Below, piece after piece: positions 1 to 7,358 of a stretch of DNA of 64,000 nucleotides. Location: contig CAYSUS010000018.1 in assembly GCA_964434165.1 (NCBI GenBank), positions 1 to 64,000 of the forward strand, read 5' to 3'. Every line of letters starts with the position of its first letter. The first letter of the stretch is position 1. The notes below the pieces were generated by a model. That model worked only from the letters and a program-made list of their open reading frames with translations. It was not told the DNA's origin and made no database searches. The position numbers and the translations under genes are program-made. The stretch comes from CAYSUS01 sp964434165 (GTDB taxonomy: Bacteria; Planctomycetota; Planctomycetia; Pirellulales; Thermoguttaceae).

Positions 1-546
1 GTTGGGCCGGATGGCAAGGGAACGCGAGAGATCCCGCTGCTTCGGGAAGCCCCAAACAGTGCAGCGGCTGAATTCGTGGAAGGGGCGGCGACTCCGATCC
101 AGTTCAAGGGCAACCGCGTGTTTGCGTTGATGCGCAACAGTCGTGAGGGTGGGAACTATCGAAGCTGGCAATGGATGAACCGAAAGGCGACGTCTACGTC
201 GAATCGGGGAATTCATGGCAGCCCAGAGACAAAGGCGCATATCCAAAGTGTAGTCGATGAACTCGAAGGGCGTGGATGGACTGTATCGAATTACTGGGAT
301 TCACCGGCTGGTGAACTGTACTTGCCGGGTCCCGGTGGTGGACGCTTAGGTTCATCGTTCATTGACATAACGGCAACAAAGAACGGTCGCGTTCTGCACC
401 TCAACACCGTTGATACGCTGGCGGATGGAGTGACGCTTTCAACGCGCGAGGCCACGAATGCGGCACGGATTCGGGCGCAATTGCAGACTCTGTTCCCAGG
501 ACAACGTCAGCATCTGTTGACCGTGCCCAAACCCAAGGTGAGGTAA
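1..546 (+). CDS. C-terminal toxin tip of a polymorphic toxin (5' end outside window)
   Basis: The frame is open from the first base of the window, so this is the 3' end of a longer gene. The visible 181 residues end in a compact domain with the signature FIDIT..NGRVLHLNTVD (about residues 118-140), followed by a conserved REATNAARI helix. Tips of this kind close RHS and other secreted polymorphic toxins, and they look like restriction-endonuclease-fold (PD-(D/E)xK-like) nucleases. The fold assignment is inference from pattern only. The gene stops 6 bp before a 177-residue protein that has the size and position of its immunity partner. The internal GTG at 76 is not needed as a start. The composition is less GC-rich than the rest of the window, which suits horizontally exchanged toxin cassettes. 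Confidence 0.6.
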   Translation, partial: VGPDGKGTREIPLLREAPNSAAAEFVEGAATPIQFKGNRVFALMRNSREGGNYRSWQWMNRKATSTSNRGIHGSPETKAHIQSVVDELEGRGWTVSNYWDSPAGELYLPGPGGGRLGSSFIDITATKNGRVLHLNTVDTLADGVTLSTREATNAARIRAQLQTLFPGQRQHLLTVPKPKVR

Positions 547-552
547 CACTCG

Positions 553-1086
553 ATGGCAAAGCCCACTCCTTTTTATGCGACACGAAACGACTTGCTGGAT
601 TGGCTGAGTGCTGTGTCTGCAACACGTGATCTCGCCGTGACAGAGTTCGGGACGTTTGAAGAACCAGATGTCCGAACAGTGGCACTAGAGCAGGCAGAGC
701 AGCTTGGCAAATCGGAATCCGGAAATCACCTCACAGATACAACGTATCTGATTCACGACGTTTCAGAGGCGATCGAAGTACGCGAAGTGCCTCAGCGGCG
801 CGGGGGCGTACGATACAGCATTGATCAACAAATGAACCCGCACACGGTTGGACTAAAGGCTGGTGGAACATTCGGCGAGAATGTCGTGATTTCGGGCCAG
901 CTCGGATTAGGAACAGGTGACCCACGTTCAGATGAGTTGGCTGCGCTTCTGCTTCGAGAGATGAAGAAGCGGTTTAGTAAGATCAAGTCGTATTACGTCG
1001 GCGCGGAAGCGGCGTCTCTCCTAGATTCAGGGGCACGGTTGACGATCAACGAGGCAGCGTCAAAAGAGTACGACTTGGTGCGTTAG
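553..1086 (+). CDS. Probable immunity protein for the upstream toxin tip
   Basis: This gene encodes a 177-residue acidic-to-neutral cytoplasmic protein without signal peptide or membrane segment, starting at an ATG 6 bp after the toxin stop. I do not recognise the family from motifs. Its role as immunity protein is inferred from its position directly behind the toxin tip, the near-coupled spacing, its size and its lack of export signals. The C-terminal part contains a GENVVISGQLGLGT-like strand-rich stretch followed by a helix (LAALLLREMKKRF). Codon use is AT-richer than in the metabolic genes further right, as in the toxin. It could alternatively be an unrelated hypothetical. Confidence 0.5.
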   Translation: MAKPTPFYATRNDLLDWLSAVSATRDLAVTEFGTFEEPDVRTVALEQAEQLGKSESGNHLTDTTYLIHDVSEAIEVREVPQRRGGVRYSIDQQMNPHTVGLKAGGTFGENVVISGQLGLGTGDPRSDELAALLLREMKKRFSKIKSYYVGAEAASLLDSGARLTINEAASKEYDLVR

Positions 1087-1102
1087 TCTGCCGTCGCCGA
1101 AA

Positions 1103-1365
1103 GCGGTGTCCATGTGCGCGCGGCAAGTACGGCCACGAAAAGGACAGGCATCATTCAACGCCGCAGCGGAGAACGACGAACGAGATCCCCCCGCGCCGCG
1201 GGGGGGGCGGAAGCGGCTCCGTGCGACGCGGGGCAGCGTCGCTTGATGGCAAGTCCGCAGCAGGGTGCGCGCCCCGACGACTAGGATGATGCCTGTCCTT
1301 TTCGTGTCCGCGCCCGCGGCAAGAATGGACACCGCGTCCTGAGTTCCGCCGCGACTGGACACCGC
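1103..1365. repeat. Nested inverted repeats between two toxin/immunity blocks
   Basis: A perfect 21-bp inverted repeat has its left arm at 1134-1154 (contains AAAAGGACAGGCATCAT) and its right arm at 1286-1306. An outer 10-bp pair surrounds it: GCGGTGTCCA at 1103-1112 and its complement TGGACACCGC at 1326-1335, with a further direct copy at 1356-1365. The interior holds a G/C-run hairpin (CCCCCCGCG near 1188, followed by an eight-G run) and no credible gene. A 16-bp copy of the inner arm recurs at 3049-3064. The arrangement suggests a small non-autonomous mobile or REP-like element, or its remnant, at the junction where the strand of the toxin cassettes changes. No target-site duplication was recognised. 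Confidence 0.6.
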
Positions 1366-1422
1366 GACTTGATGCAACGTCGATTGTCGCGGCGCCTAAA
1401 AGAAGACCAACACATTGCTGCA

Positions 1423-1800
1423 TCAGCCGAAGTAGCCGTTCATCAAGCCCGTGAAAGTGTCTTCAACTCCAAGGTCCACTTCTCCACGCGGGTTGACTTC
1501 GACCACACGGCAATTGTTTTCCGCATCAAATCCGAAGCAATGGCCTTGCATGTCGTCCCCAAAGACCAACACCGATTGAAGGCGATCGCCATTCACCGAA
1601 TACACAGATGTTGCCGATGTTGGCTGGTTGTACAACTGAAGCTCACCAAGATTCCCGTAGCCAACTTCTTGCAAGAATTCCACGTAATCGCTGTCAATCC
1701 AACTGTAGTCGTTGCGAATTTTAGCGGCGTCCGCTTCTGACAGTCTCGTCAGCGAAGTGGGGTCTTCGATATTGCTTACAATCGCGTCGAACTTAGCCAT
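1423..1800 (-). CDS. SMI1/KNR4 (SUKH) family immunity protein
   Basis: This gene encodes 125 residues. The N-terminal half has the SUKH pattern: a leading acidic helix, then SWIDSDYVEFLQEVGYGNLGELQLY, where a tryptophan-bearing helix is followed by a VGYGNLG turn. The middle carries SVLVFGDDMQGHCFGFDA, matching the family's F(G/A)xDxxGxxxxFD core. SUKH proteins are the commonest immunity proteins of bacterial toxin systems and typically neutralise nucleases. It starts 11 bp after the stop of the HNH nuclease tip on the same strand, so that tip is its expected target. It has no export signal and acts in the cytoplasm. Confidence 0.85.
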   Translation of the reverse strand: MAKFDAIVSNIEDPTSLTRLSEADAAKIRNDYSWIDSDYVEFLQEVGYGNLGELQLYNQPTSATSVYSVNGDRLQSVLVFGDDMQGHCFGFDAENNCRVVEVNPRGEVDLGVEDTFTGLMNGYFG

Positions 1801-1811
1801 TGCTCAGACTC

Positions 1812-2264
1812 CTACGGAAACAGAACATCCATGATTGCTTCCAAGTGAATTCCACCTTGATGTTGATTTGGGAACCTCGCCGGCGTCAGGTTCCACCATT
1901 CGTGCGGCCCTCCGTAGATGTTTTCAATGACGTGATGCGCGTCGAATGGATCACCGGCCCTTCGAAGCACCGTTCCATTTTCGTTCACGAGATCCTCAGC
2001 ATACCGCGGCCATGTCTGAACCGTTTGCCGTTCCCATTCGGCGATCTGGTTTCGTCGAACCGTCTGCGTAAATCCACGACGATGTTGACGACCAGCTTCG
2101 GTTGTAAGTCGCGAATACGAATTCGTTCGCAAGTCATCAATCAGCCTCGCACGCTGAGCCGGATGTAACCTGAAACCGGTGTGATTCTCGATTGCGTTAA
2201 TGTATGTGCGAACGTTTTGTGAAAACTCAGATGAAAGCAGTCCTCTGTTTGGGGCAAGGACAAA
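1812..2264 (-). pseudogene. Orphan HNH nuclease toxin cassette without a start codon
   Basis: An open frame of 150 codons begins immediately after the tandem TAG-TGA at 2265-2270 and contains no ATG or GTG before the conserved part. A TTG at 2132 would cut into the domain. The protein carries a helical lead (NVRTYINAIENHTGFRL, then AQRARLIDDLRTN) and ends in the HNH/WHH-type nuclease core: DAHHVIENIYGGPHEWWN, then QHQGGIH, with paired histidines as general base and metal ligands. This is the tip that usually ends RHS or WapA-like toxins. Here it sits alone, as a silent cassette that could be joined to a full-length toxin by recombination. The adjacent SUKH gene is its partner. Confidence 0.7.
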
Positions 2265-2267
2265 TCA

Positions 2268-2837
2268 CTAACTCATGATGGACCTCCAGTGTGGAGCAAA
2301 CAAGTCTGCCGCAATCTCACGAGATTGAGCTCCAAAGTGTTCCTCAATCCGATCAAGGTAGTAGGTTCGTTCGTTCTCTAAGTAGTAGCGAAGTGTTCTG
2401 TTTCCATCAGTCGTCATGTACGTCGGGACGTTGTGGATATGATCTGTTTCTATCGCGACCCTACGAGGGTTGTCGTCTTCGTTCGCTTGCTGTGCGAATG
2501 GCAGGCCAATCTCAAGAATCACGGCCAGAGCGTCGTAGTCGGGCACCTTAGATCGTTCGCTATCGGAAGCGGAGATTTCCCCTGCCGCTTGCAGGAGCTT
2601 GCGGTAGAAACTAGACCGCCACTTCATGATCTCGTGATTTTCATTCTCCGCATGGTCCTGGTACTCGTCGATCCCTTCGGAAAAACGTGCAGCTGGAGAT
2701 ACATCTGCTAGTGCGGAGAGCATAGTCTTCGCCAGCTCAATCTCATGCCTACATCTAGCCGCATCACTGTTTTCTGCTGCGCCGCGTCCTCCATCGATCA
2801 CATCGCTAAAGAGCTCAAGTAATCCTTTCGTAATCAT
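2268..2837 (-). CDS. Probable immunity protein of a truncated toxin
   Basis: This gene encodes 189 residues from the ATG at 2837, which overlaps the stop of the preceding toxin tail by ATGA, a classic translational-coupling arrangement that decides the start. A longer frame from 2867 has no ATG and would overlap the toxin. The protein is helical and acidic with no signal or membrane segment. I do not recognise a named family. The stretch IEEHFGAQSREIAADLFAP near the C-terminus and RRVAIETDHIHNVP in the middle are the most distinctive. Its immunity role is inferred from coupling to the toxin tip and from the repeated toxin-then-immunity order in this locus. Confidence 0.5.
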   Translation of the reverse strand: MITKGLLELFSDVIDGGRGAAENSDAARCRHEIELAKTMLSALADVSPAARFSEGIDEYQDHAENENHEIMKWRSSFYRKLLQAAGEISASDSERSKVPDYDALAVILEIGLPFAQQANEDDNPRRVAIETDHIHNVPTYMTTDGNRTLRYYLENERTYYLDRIEEHFGAQSREIAADLFAPHWRSIMS

Positions 2838-3046
2838 AGTTTTATGATCTCCACAGGTAGAGCCCAAACACCTGCTCGCAATGCAGCTTGAATGCGAGTC
2901 AAACCTCCGCGAACTCGTAAAACTCCGTTCGACAATTCAAGCTGAATCGGATGATCGAACTTGTTCCAGTCCCACTGTCCAAGTCGGGCAAGTTTCGCCG
3001 GATCGTACACATCTCGACCTCCCGGAACTCCGCCAAGGCTTGCGAA
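2834..3046 (-). pseudogene. 5'-truncated polymorphic toxin tail
   Basis: Seventy codons remain of a toxin C-terminus reading GGRDVYDPAKLARLGQWDW ... HPIQLELSNGVLRVRGGLTRIQAALRAG ... LPVEII. The order 'position/act on X, then RG-G-TRIxAAxxAG, then LPVEI' resembles ParB/sulfiredoxin-like domains that end some RHS-type toxins; this is a tentative pattern match. Upstream of about 3046 the frame continues into sequence with no resemblance to a toxin, and exactly there (3049-3064) lies a copy of the AAAGGACAGGCATCAT repeat. The toxin body has therefore been lost or the tip moved. The ATGA overlap with the following immunity gene is preserved. Confidence 0.5.
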
Positions 3047-3048
3047 GG

Positions 3049-3064
3049 AAAGGACAGGCATCAT
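3049..3064. repeat. Third copy of the AAAGGACAGGCATCAT repeat
   Basis: This is a 16-bp identical copy of the arm found at 1138-1154 and, inverted, at 1286-1306. It abuts the point where the toxin tail loses its reading-frame context, so it marks a likely recombination or insertion boundary of the toxin region. Confidence 0.6.
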
Positions 3065-3192
3065 CCCCGTCGCATCCCCGTGCGCCCGGGTGTGGAGGCT
3101 TCGCTTGCCTGGGCGACTCGAAGCCGGGGTGGACGGCACGCGGAGCGTGCCTGCTACGGGGGGGCGAAGCCTCGATTCCCGTCCGCTCCGTG

Positions 3193-4101
3193 TCACCCGT
3201 CGGTCGGGCCGACCTGGATCTTGCACTTCGGCAGGGCCTCTTGCAGGCTCTTCGCCCCGGCGGCGGTGGCCTTGGTGTTGGTGATGTGAAGGTCCTTGAG
3301 GTCCTTCAGGCCCACGAGGTGCACCAGGCCGGCGTCGGTGATCCGCGTGCGCCCCAGGTGCAGGAACTCCAGGTTGACCAGACGCTTGAGCTTGGCGAGA
3401 CCGGGGTCGCCGACCGCCGTGTTGTCCAGGTTCAGCCACGTGAGCTGCTTCATGCCGGCCAGGTGGTCCATGCCCGCGTCGGTGACCTCGGTCGTGTAGA
3501 GGTTCAGCCAGGTGAGCCTGGGCAGGTGCTGGAGGGGAGCCAGCCCCGCGTCGTCCACGGCGGTCTTGCTCACGTCGAGGTTCCACAGGTTCGCCAGCGG
3601 CCTCAAGTGATCGAGGGCCTTGCCGGTGATCCTCGTCTCGCTCAGGCGGATCCGCTTCAGCCTGGGCATCGCTCCCAGGTGCTCCGCCCCGGCGTCGGTG
3701 AGCGGAGTGCGTGCCAGGTAGATCTCCTCCAGGGCCGGCAGGGCCTTGAGCCTGGCCAGGCCCGCGTCGCCCACGCGGGTCAGGTCGATCTTCAGTGCCT
3801 TCAGGCGCTTAAGGCCCAGGAGGTGGTCGAGCCCCGCGTCGGTCACTCTCTCGCCGTTGACCTGGACGCTCTTGAGGGACGGGAGCGCCGCCAGGTGCTT
3901 CATGGCCGCGTCGCTCCCTTCCTTAAGTTGCACGAGCACCGCGCGGCCTTGATCGTCGGTGCGGATCGAGGCCCCCAGCGCCTCAAGCGCCGCGGCGGCT
4001 TCTTCCTCCCCCGGAGCCGGCTCGGCGGCGAGGGCGGCCGAAACGATGGAAGACATGAAGATGGCGGCAGCGATCAGGCGGGCAAACGCGTCGGGCTTCA
4101 T
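3193..4101 (-). CDS. Secreted leucine-rich repeat protein
   Basis: This gene encodes 302 residues beginning at the ATG at 4101, chosen because GGAG lies six bases upstream and the product then starts with a clean signal peptide (MKPDAFARLIAAAIFMSS, cleavage near AALA-AE). The rest is about nine consecutive LRRs of roughly 24 residues with the TDAGLxHLxxLxxLxxLxLxxT consensus typical of planctomycete RI-like LRR proteins. No catalytic or membrane domain follows, so a binding or scaffolding role in the periplasm or cell envelope is likely, with partner unknown. It is divergent from the AAA+ gene. A TATACT hexamer on the minus strand at 4189-4194 is a reasonable -10 element. Confidence 0.85.
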   Translation of the reverse strand: MKPDAFARLIAAAIFMSSIVSAALAAEPAPGEEEAAAALEALGASIRTDDQGRAVLVQLKEGSDAAMKHLAALPSLKSVQVNGERVTDAGLDHLLGLKRLKALKIDLTRVGDAGLARLKALPALEEIYLARTPLTDAGAEHLGAMPRLKRIRLSETRITGKALDHLRPLANLWNLDVSKTAVDDAGLAPLQHLPRLTWLNLYTTEVTDAGMDHLAGMKQLTWLNLDNTAVGDPGLAKLKRLVNLEFLHLGRTRITDAGLVHLVGLKDLKDLHITNTKATAAGAKSLQEALPKCKIQVGPTDG

Positions 4102-4325
4102 CGCGGTCTCCGGTCGCATCGAGTGTTTCTTGCCGAAGTAGCGGCTCGGCCGCAGGGGTTTCTCGCCCCCCGGCATCAAGGGCATTCCAGTATAACACGC
4201 CCCCTGGCCGCATAACACGCGCCCCCCGCGCGACCGCGCCACGCCGTCCGGCCGTTGCTTGAGCGTGGCTTAGACTTGCAGAGAGCCTCACGCCCGTTTC
4301 CGCCCGAGATGCGAGGAGTGCTGCC

Positions 4326-5648
4326 GTGTCCACCGCCACGCAGGAAGCCCGGGGGAGCCTGCTTGCGCAGCTCCTTTCCGACGAGACGTTCCATCCCGCG
4401 GCGCCGCGGTCGCTCGAAGAGACGGGGCTGGCCGTGTCGATGATCGAGTCGCTGGTCGTCAAGCACCTGGCGATCGTGGGCACCAACAGCGGCCGGGGCA
4501 TCGCCAAGCACGTGTGCCTGCCGTTCGGGGCGATGGAGGCCCTCTACCAGCAGCTCCGCTCGCGCCAGCTCATCGTGCACACGGGGGCGGCCCCGCTGAA
4601 CGACTACTACTACGTGCTCACCGAGCAGGGGCGCGATCGGGCGCATAACGCCTCGGCGGCCTGCGCCTACGCCGGTCCGGCGCCCGTGCCCCTGGTGGAT
4701 TACGTGCTCTCGGCCGAGGCCCAGACGATCCGCGCCGAGGCCCCCAAGCGGCACCAGCTCGAGAAGGCCTTCGCCGACATCTCCGTGGACCCGAACCTGT
4801 TCGAGGACCTCGGGCCGGCGGTGAACTCCGGGGCCGGCCTGTTCCTCTACGGCGCGCCGGGCAACGGCAAATCGACGCTCGCCCGGCGGATCACCCAGTG
4901 CTTCGGCCAGAACATCTGGGTCCCGCACGCGATCGTCGAGGACGGGCAGATCATCAAGCTGTTCGACGCCGCTTACCACCAGGAGGTCGAGGAGGAGGGC
5001 TCGGGCCTGGTCAAGGTGGCCGAGCACGACCGCCGCTGGGTCCGCATCCGCCGGCCCACGGTGATGGTCGGCGGCGAGCTGACCCTCGACGGGCTGGAGA
5101 TCCGCCACGACCCGCACAGCAACATCAGCGAGGCCCCGCTCCAGGTGAAGAGCAACTGCGGCTGCCTGCTGATCGACGACTTCGGGCGGCAGCGGATCGA
5201 GCCGGCCGAGCTGCTCAACCGCTGGATCGTGCCGCTGGAGGCCCGGGTCGATTTCCTCACCCTCTCGACCGGCAAGAAGATCCAGGTCCCCTTCGAGCAG
5301 TTGATCATCTTCTCGACGAACCTGGAGCCGAGCGACCTGGTCGACGAGGCCTTCCTGCGGCGGATCCCGTACAAGGTCGAGATCACCGACGCCACGGAGC
5401 AGGAGTTCCACCGGCTGTTCCAGCTCTATTCGAAGTCGTTCGACTGCGACTATCGGGCGGAGGTGATCGACTACCTGATAGAGAAGCACTATCGCCCGCT
5501 GAAGCGCCCCCTGCGGCGATGCCACCCCCGCGACCTGCTCGGGCAGATCCAGAGCTACTGCACCTACAACGACCTGCCCCTGGAGATGCGGCCGGAGTAC
5601 TTCGACCGCGTGGTGCGGAGCTACTTCACGGTGGTGATTGGGGGCTAG
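4326..5648 (+). CDS. AAA+ ATPase with N-terminal winged-helix-like domain
   Basis: This gene encodes 440 residues from a GTG preceded by AGGAG. Residues 30-105 form a helical, winged-helix-like module (MIESLVVKHLAIVGT ... YYYVLTEQGRDRA). The AAA+ core follows, with Walker A GAPGNGKST (176-184), a long insertion with VRIRRPTVMVGGELTLDGLEI (about 239-259), Walker B CLLIDDFGRQR (about 280-290) and a sensor-1 asparagine in LIIFSTNLEP. A C-terminal lid helix bundle runs to residue 440. Proteins of this layout are widespread in Planctomycetota and some delta-type bacteria, usually annotated only as ATP-binding protein. A protein-remodelling role is likely and its substrate is unknown. A TAGACT hexamer at 4271-4276 could be its -10. 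Confidence 0.85.
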   Translation: MSTATQEARGSLLAQLLSDETFHPAAPRSLEETGLAVSMIESLVVKHLAIVGTNSGRGIAKHVCLPFGAMEALYQQLRSRQLIVHTGAAPLNDYYYVLTEQGRDRAHNASAACAYAGPAPVPLVDYVLSAEAQTIRAEAPKRHQLEKAFADISVDPNLFEDLGPAVNSGAGLFLYGAPGNGKSTLARRITQCFGQNIWVPHAIVEDGQIIKLFDAAYHQEVEEEGSGLVKVAEHDRRWVRIRRPTVMVGGELTLDGLEIRHDPHSNISEAPLQVKSNCGCLLIDDFGRQRIEPAELLNRWIVPLEARVDFLTLSTGKKIQVPFEQLIIFSTNLEPSDLVDEAFLRRIPYKVEITDATEQEFHRLFQLYSKSFDCDYRAEVIDYLIEKHYRPLKRPLRRCHPRDLLGQIQSYCTYNDLPLEMRPEYFDRVVRSYFTVVIGG

Positions 5649-5909
5649 GAGTCAGGGGTTAAAGAACCACTCCCCCCCTTCCCTTTGGGAGAGGGGCGGG
5701 GCGGAGGTATGCCCCAGACCGCCAACGGTTCAAATCACCGGGCACCTGGCGATCAACCCGAGATCGACGAGCCAGGCATGATCCCGCTTCGGCGTCGCTG
5801 CCCCGCCACTCCTCCTCGCCGAACGCCTGGAACACGCTATCGGCCACATTCAGAAGCCCTGCATCGGTTACACGCGACTCCTCGTCGGTCCTTCATCATT
5901 CGTCCTTCA
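5649..5909. other. Convergent intergenic region, no gene
   Basis: These 261 bases lie between the stops of the AAA+ gene and the VCBS gene. They contain a C-run/G-run hairpin-like stretch at about 5681-5700 (CCCCCCTTCCC, then GGGAGAGGGG) of the sort often dispersed in planctomycete genomes, and the start of the 14-bp tandem repeat described separately. No ORF with credible coding character was seen. Confidence 0.5.
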
Positions 5910-5922
5910 TCATTCGTCCTTC
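5888..5922. repeat. 14-bp tandem repeat crossing the VCBS gene stop
   Basis: The unit GTCCTTCATCATTC occurs at 5888-5901 and 5902-5915, followed by half a unit (GTCCTTC) at 5916-5922. On the minus strand it reads GAATGATGAAGGAC. It supplies the last codons (SKDE) and the TGA stop of the VCBS protein, so slippage would change the C-terminal tail. Confidence 0.8.
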
Positions 5923-7118
5923 GACCTTCCCCATTCCCCCCCGTTCTCATACCACACCACGCCCAGGTTGTCCCGCTCTTCGCAGGTGAGGGCGTCGAGG
6001 TCGCCGTCGCCGTCCAGGTCCAGAAGCTCGACCAGGTCGTACTTCGCGCCCTCGGGGCCGCCGATGTCGCGGGCGGTCCACGGCGCCTCTGGTCCGGCGC
6101 CTTTGCGCTGGAGCCAGAAGATGCCGGAGAGCGGCCCCTTGGCCCCTTCGCAGGTAACGACCAGGTCGGTGCGGCCGTCCCCATCGACGTCGCCGGCCCG
6201 CACGGCCTTGGCCGTGCCGAAACGGTCGCCATAGTCGATCCTCTGCCCGGTCCAGTCCCCGTCCTTCTCGGCCGGCTGGCGGAGCCAGACGATCGCGCGG
6301 GGCTTGACGGCCACGAGCACGTCGCGCCGCCCGTCGCCCTCCACGTCGGCCACGTCGAGGAACATCACCTCCTCGCCGGCCGCGCCGAGCGTATGCGCCT
6401 TCCATGCCGCGGCCCCGCGGCCTGGTCCGGGGTTTTCCAGCCAGAGCACGCGGCGCCCGGGGCCCTTGCGGTCGGAGGCCACCACGTCGGGATCGCCGTC
6501 GCCGTCGAGGTCGGCCGCCACGAGCGACATGATCCAGCCGGCCTGGCAGACGGCACGGAGCCGCCAGCGGTCGAGGCGCCGCGGGTCTTCGGGGGAGTGG
6601 AGCCAGCCGATCATGGCGCCCGGCTGCTTGGAGCCGACGACCAGGTCGAACCCCTTGCCGGCGCGGGTCGGCACGGGCAGGGCGAACATCCAGCGGGTCT
6701 TGTCCTGGGCGGCGGGGATCGGCTCGGTGCGCCAGGCCCCCGGGTCGAGGAGCTTGTCGCGATCCTTCGGCCCCCAATGGACGAACATGCCCTGGGTGCG
6801 GCCCTCGCAACTGCTGACCACGTCGAGCCGGCCGTCGCCGTCCAGGTCCACCATCACGGCGTCCTCGGGCGAGGCCACGCGCCCGACCGTCACGCCCGGC
6901 CAGGGGCCCCTGGCCCCTTTCGGCCCGGGGTTGAGGCAGACGCGGATCACGCCGCCCTCCTCCCAGCCGGTGACCACGTCGAGAAGGCCGTCGCCGTCCA
7001 GGTCGGCCAGGCGTACGCCGTCGGCCCCGCGCGACGAGGCGTCGATCGTATGCCGCTTCCACGGCGTGTCCAGCGGAGCGGCCGCGACCGCGGCGGCGAG
7101 GATCAAGGCGCCGGTCAT
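5910..7118 (-). CDS. Secreted FG-GAP/VCBS repeat protein
   Basis: This gene encodes 402 residues. The ATG at 7118 was chosen because GGAGG lies seven bases upstream and a short signal peptide (MTGALILAAAVAAAP) follows. The body contains six calcium-binding DxDGDGxxD motifs (DLDGDGLLD, DLDGDGRLD, DLDGDGDPD, DVEGDGRRD, DVDGDGRTD, DLDGDGDLD) spaced 45-75 residues apart, each in a VCBS/FG-GAP blade. This predicts a seven-bladed, integrin-like beta-propeller that binds Ca2+. Such proteins are abundant in Planctomycetota, are exported and probably mediate adhesion or polymer binding. The C-terminal tail is encoded by a simple tandem repeat. Confidence 0.85.
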   Translation of the reverse strand: MTGALILAAAVAAAPLDTPWKRHTIDASSRGADGVRLADLDGDGLLDVVTGWEEGGVIRVCLNPGPKGARGPWPGVTVGRVASPEDAVMVDLDGDGRLDVVSSCEGRTQGMFVHWGPKDRDKLLDPGAWRTEPIPAAQDKTRWMFALPVPTRAGKGFDLVVGSKQPGAMIGWLHSPEDPRRLDRWRLRAVCQAGWIMSLVAADLDGDGDPDVVASDRKGPGRRVLWLENPGPGRGAAAWKAHTLGAAGEEVMFLDVADVEGDGRRDVLVAVKPRAIVWLRQPAEKDGDWTGQRIDYGDRFGTAKAVRAGDVDGDGRTDLVVTCEGAKGPLSGIFWLQRKGAGPEAPWTARDIGGPEGAKYDLVELLDLDGDGDLDALTCEERDNLGVVWYENGGEWGRSKDE

Positions 7119-7358
7119 GGGAAAACCTCCGGGGCTGCGTGAATCTTGGCCAAGACGCTTGCCATACGTGAGTCGTCCGCTAATATCTTCCGCAGATCGC
7201 GGCGAAGCAAGTCCCGATGCCTCCTTGCCCCCAGGCTCATTCACTTGCCGGACGAACCGGCACGGGCGTGTTCGCTCTGGCTTCCCAAACTGGTTCACCT
7301 GCCCGACGCGCGGGCAGGGGTCTGGGCACGTCCCTGAGAGAGGTTCCGGGATAGCCGC

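Noticed and set aside
1812..2132. TTG at 2132 as the start of a 106-residue HNH protein
   Set aside because: Residues conserved with other toxin tips continue upstream to about 2240, so starting there would remove part of the module. The cassette is better described as lacking a start.
7239..7310. Two similar TTCAC(C/T)TGCC(C/G)GACG segments about 54 bp apart upstream of the permease
   Set aside because: They are short, imperfect and without symmetry or spacing typical of an operator. They could be a chance local duplication.
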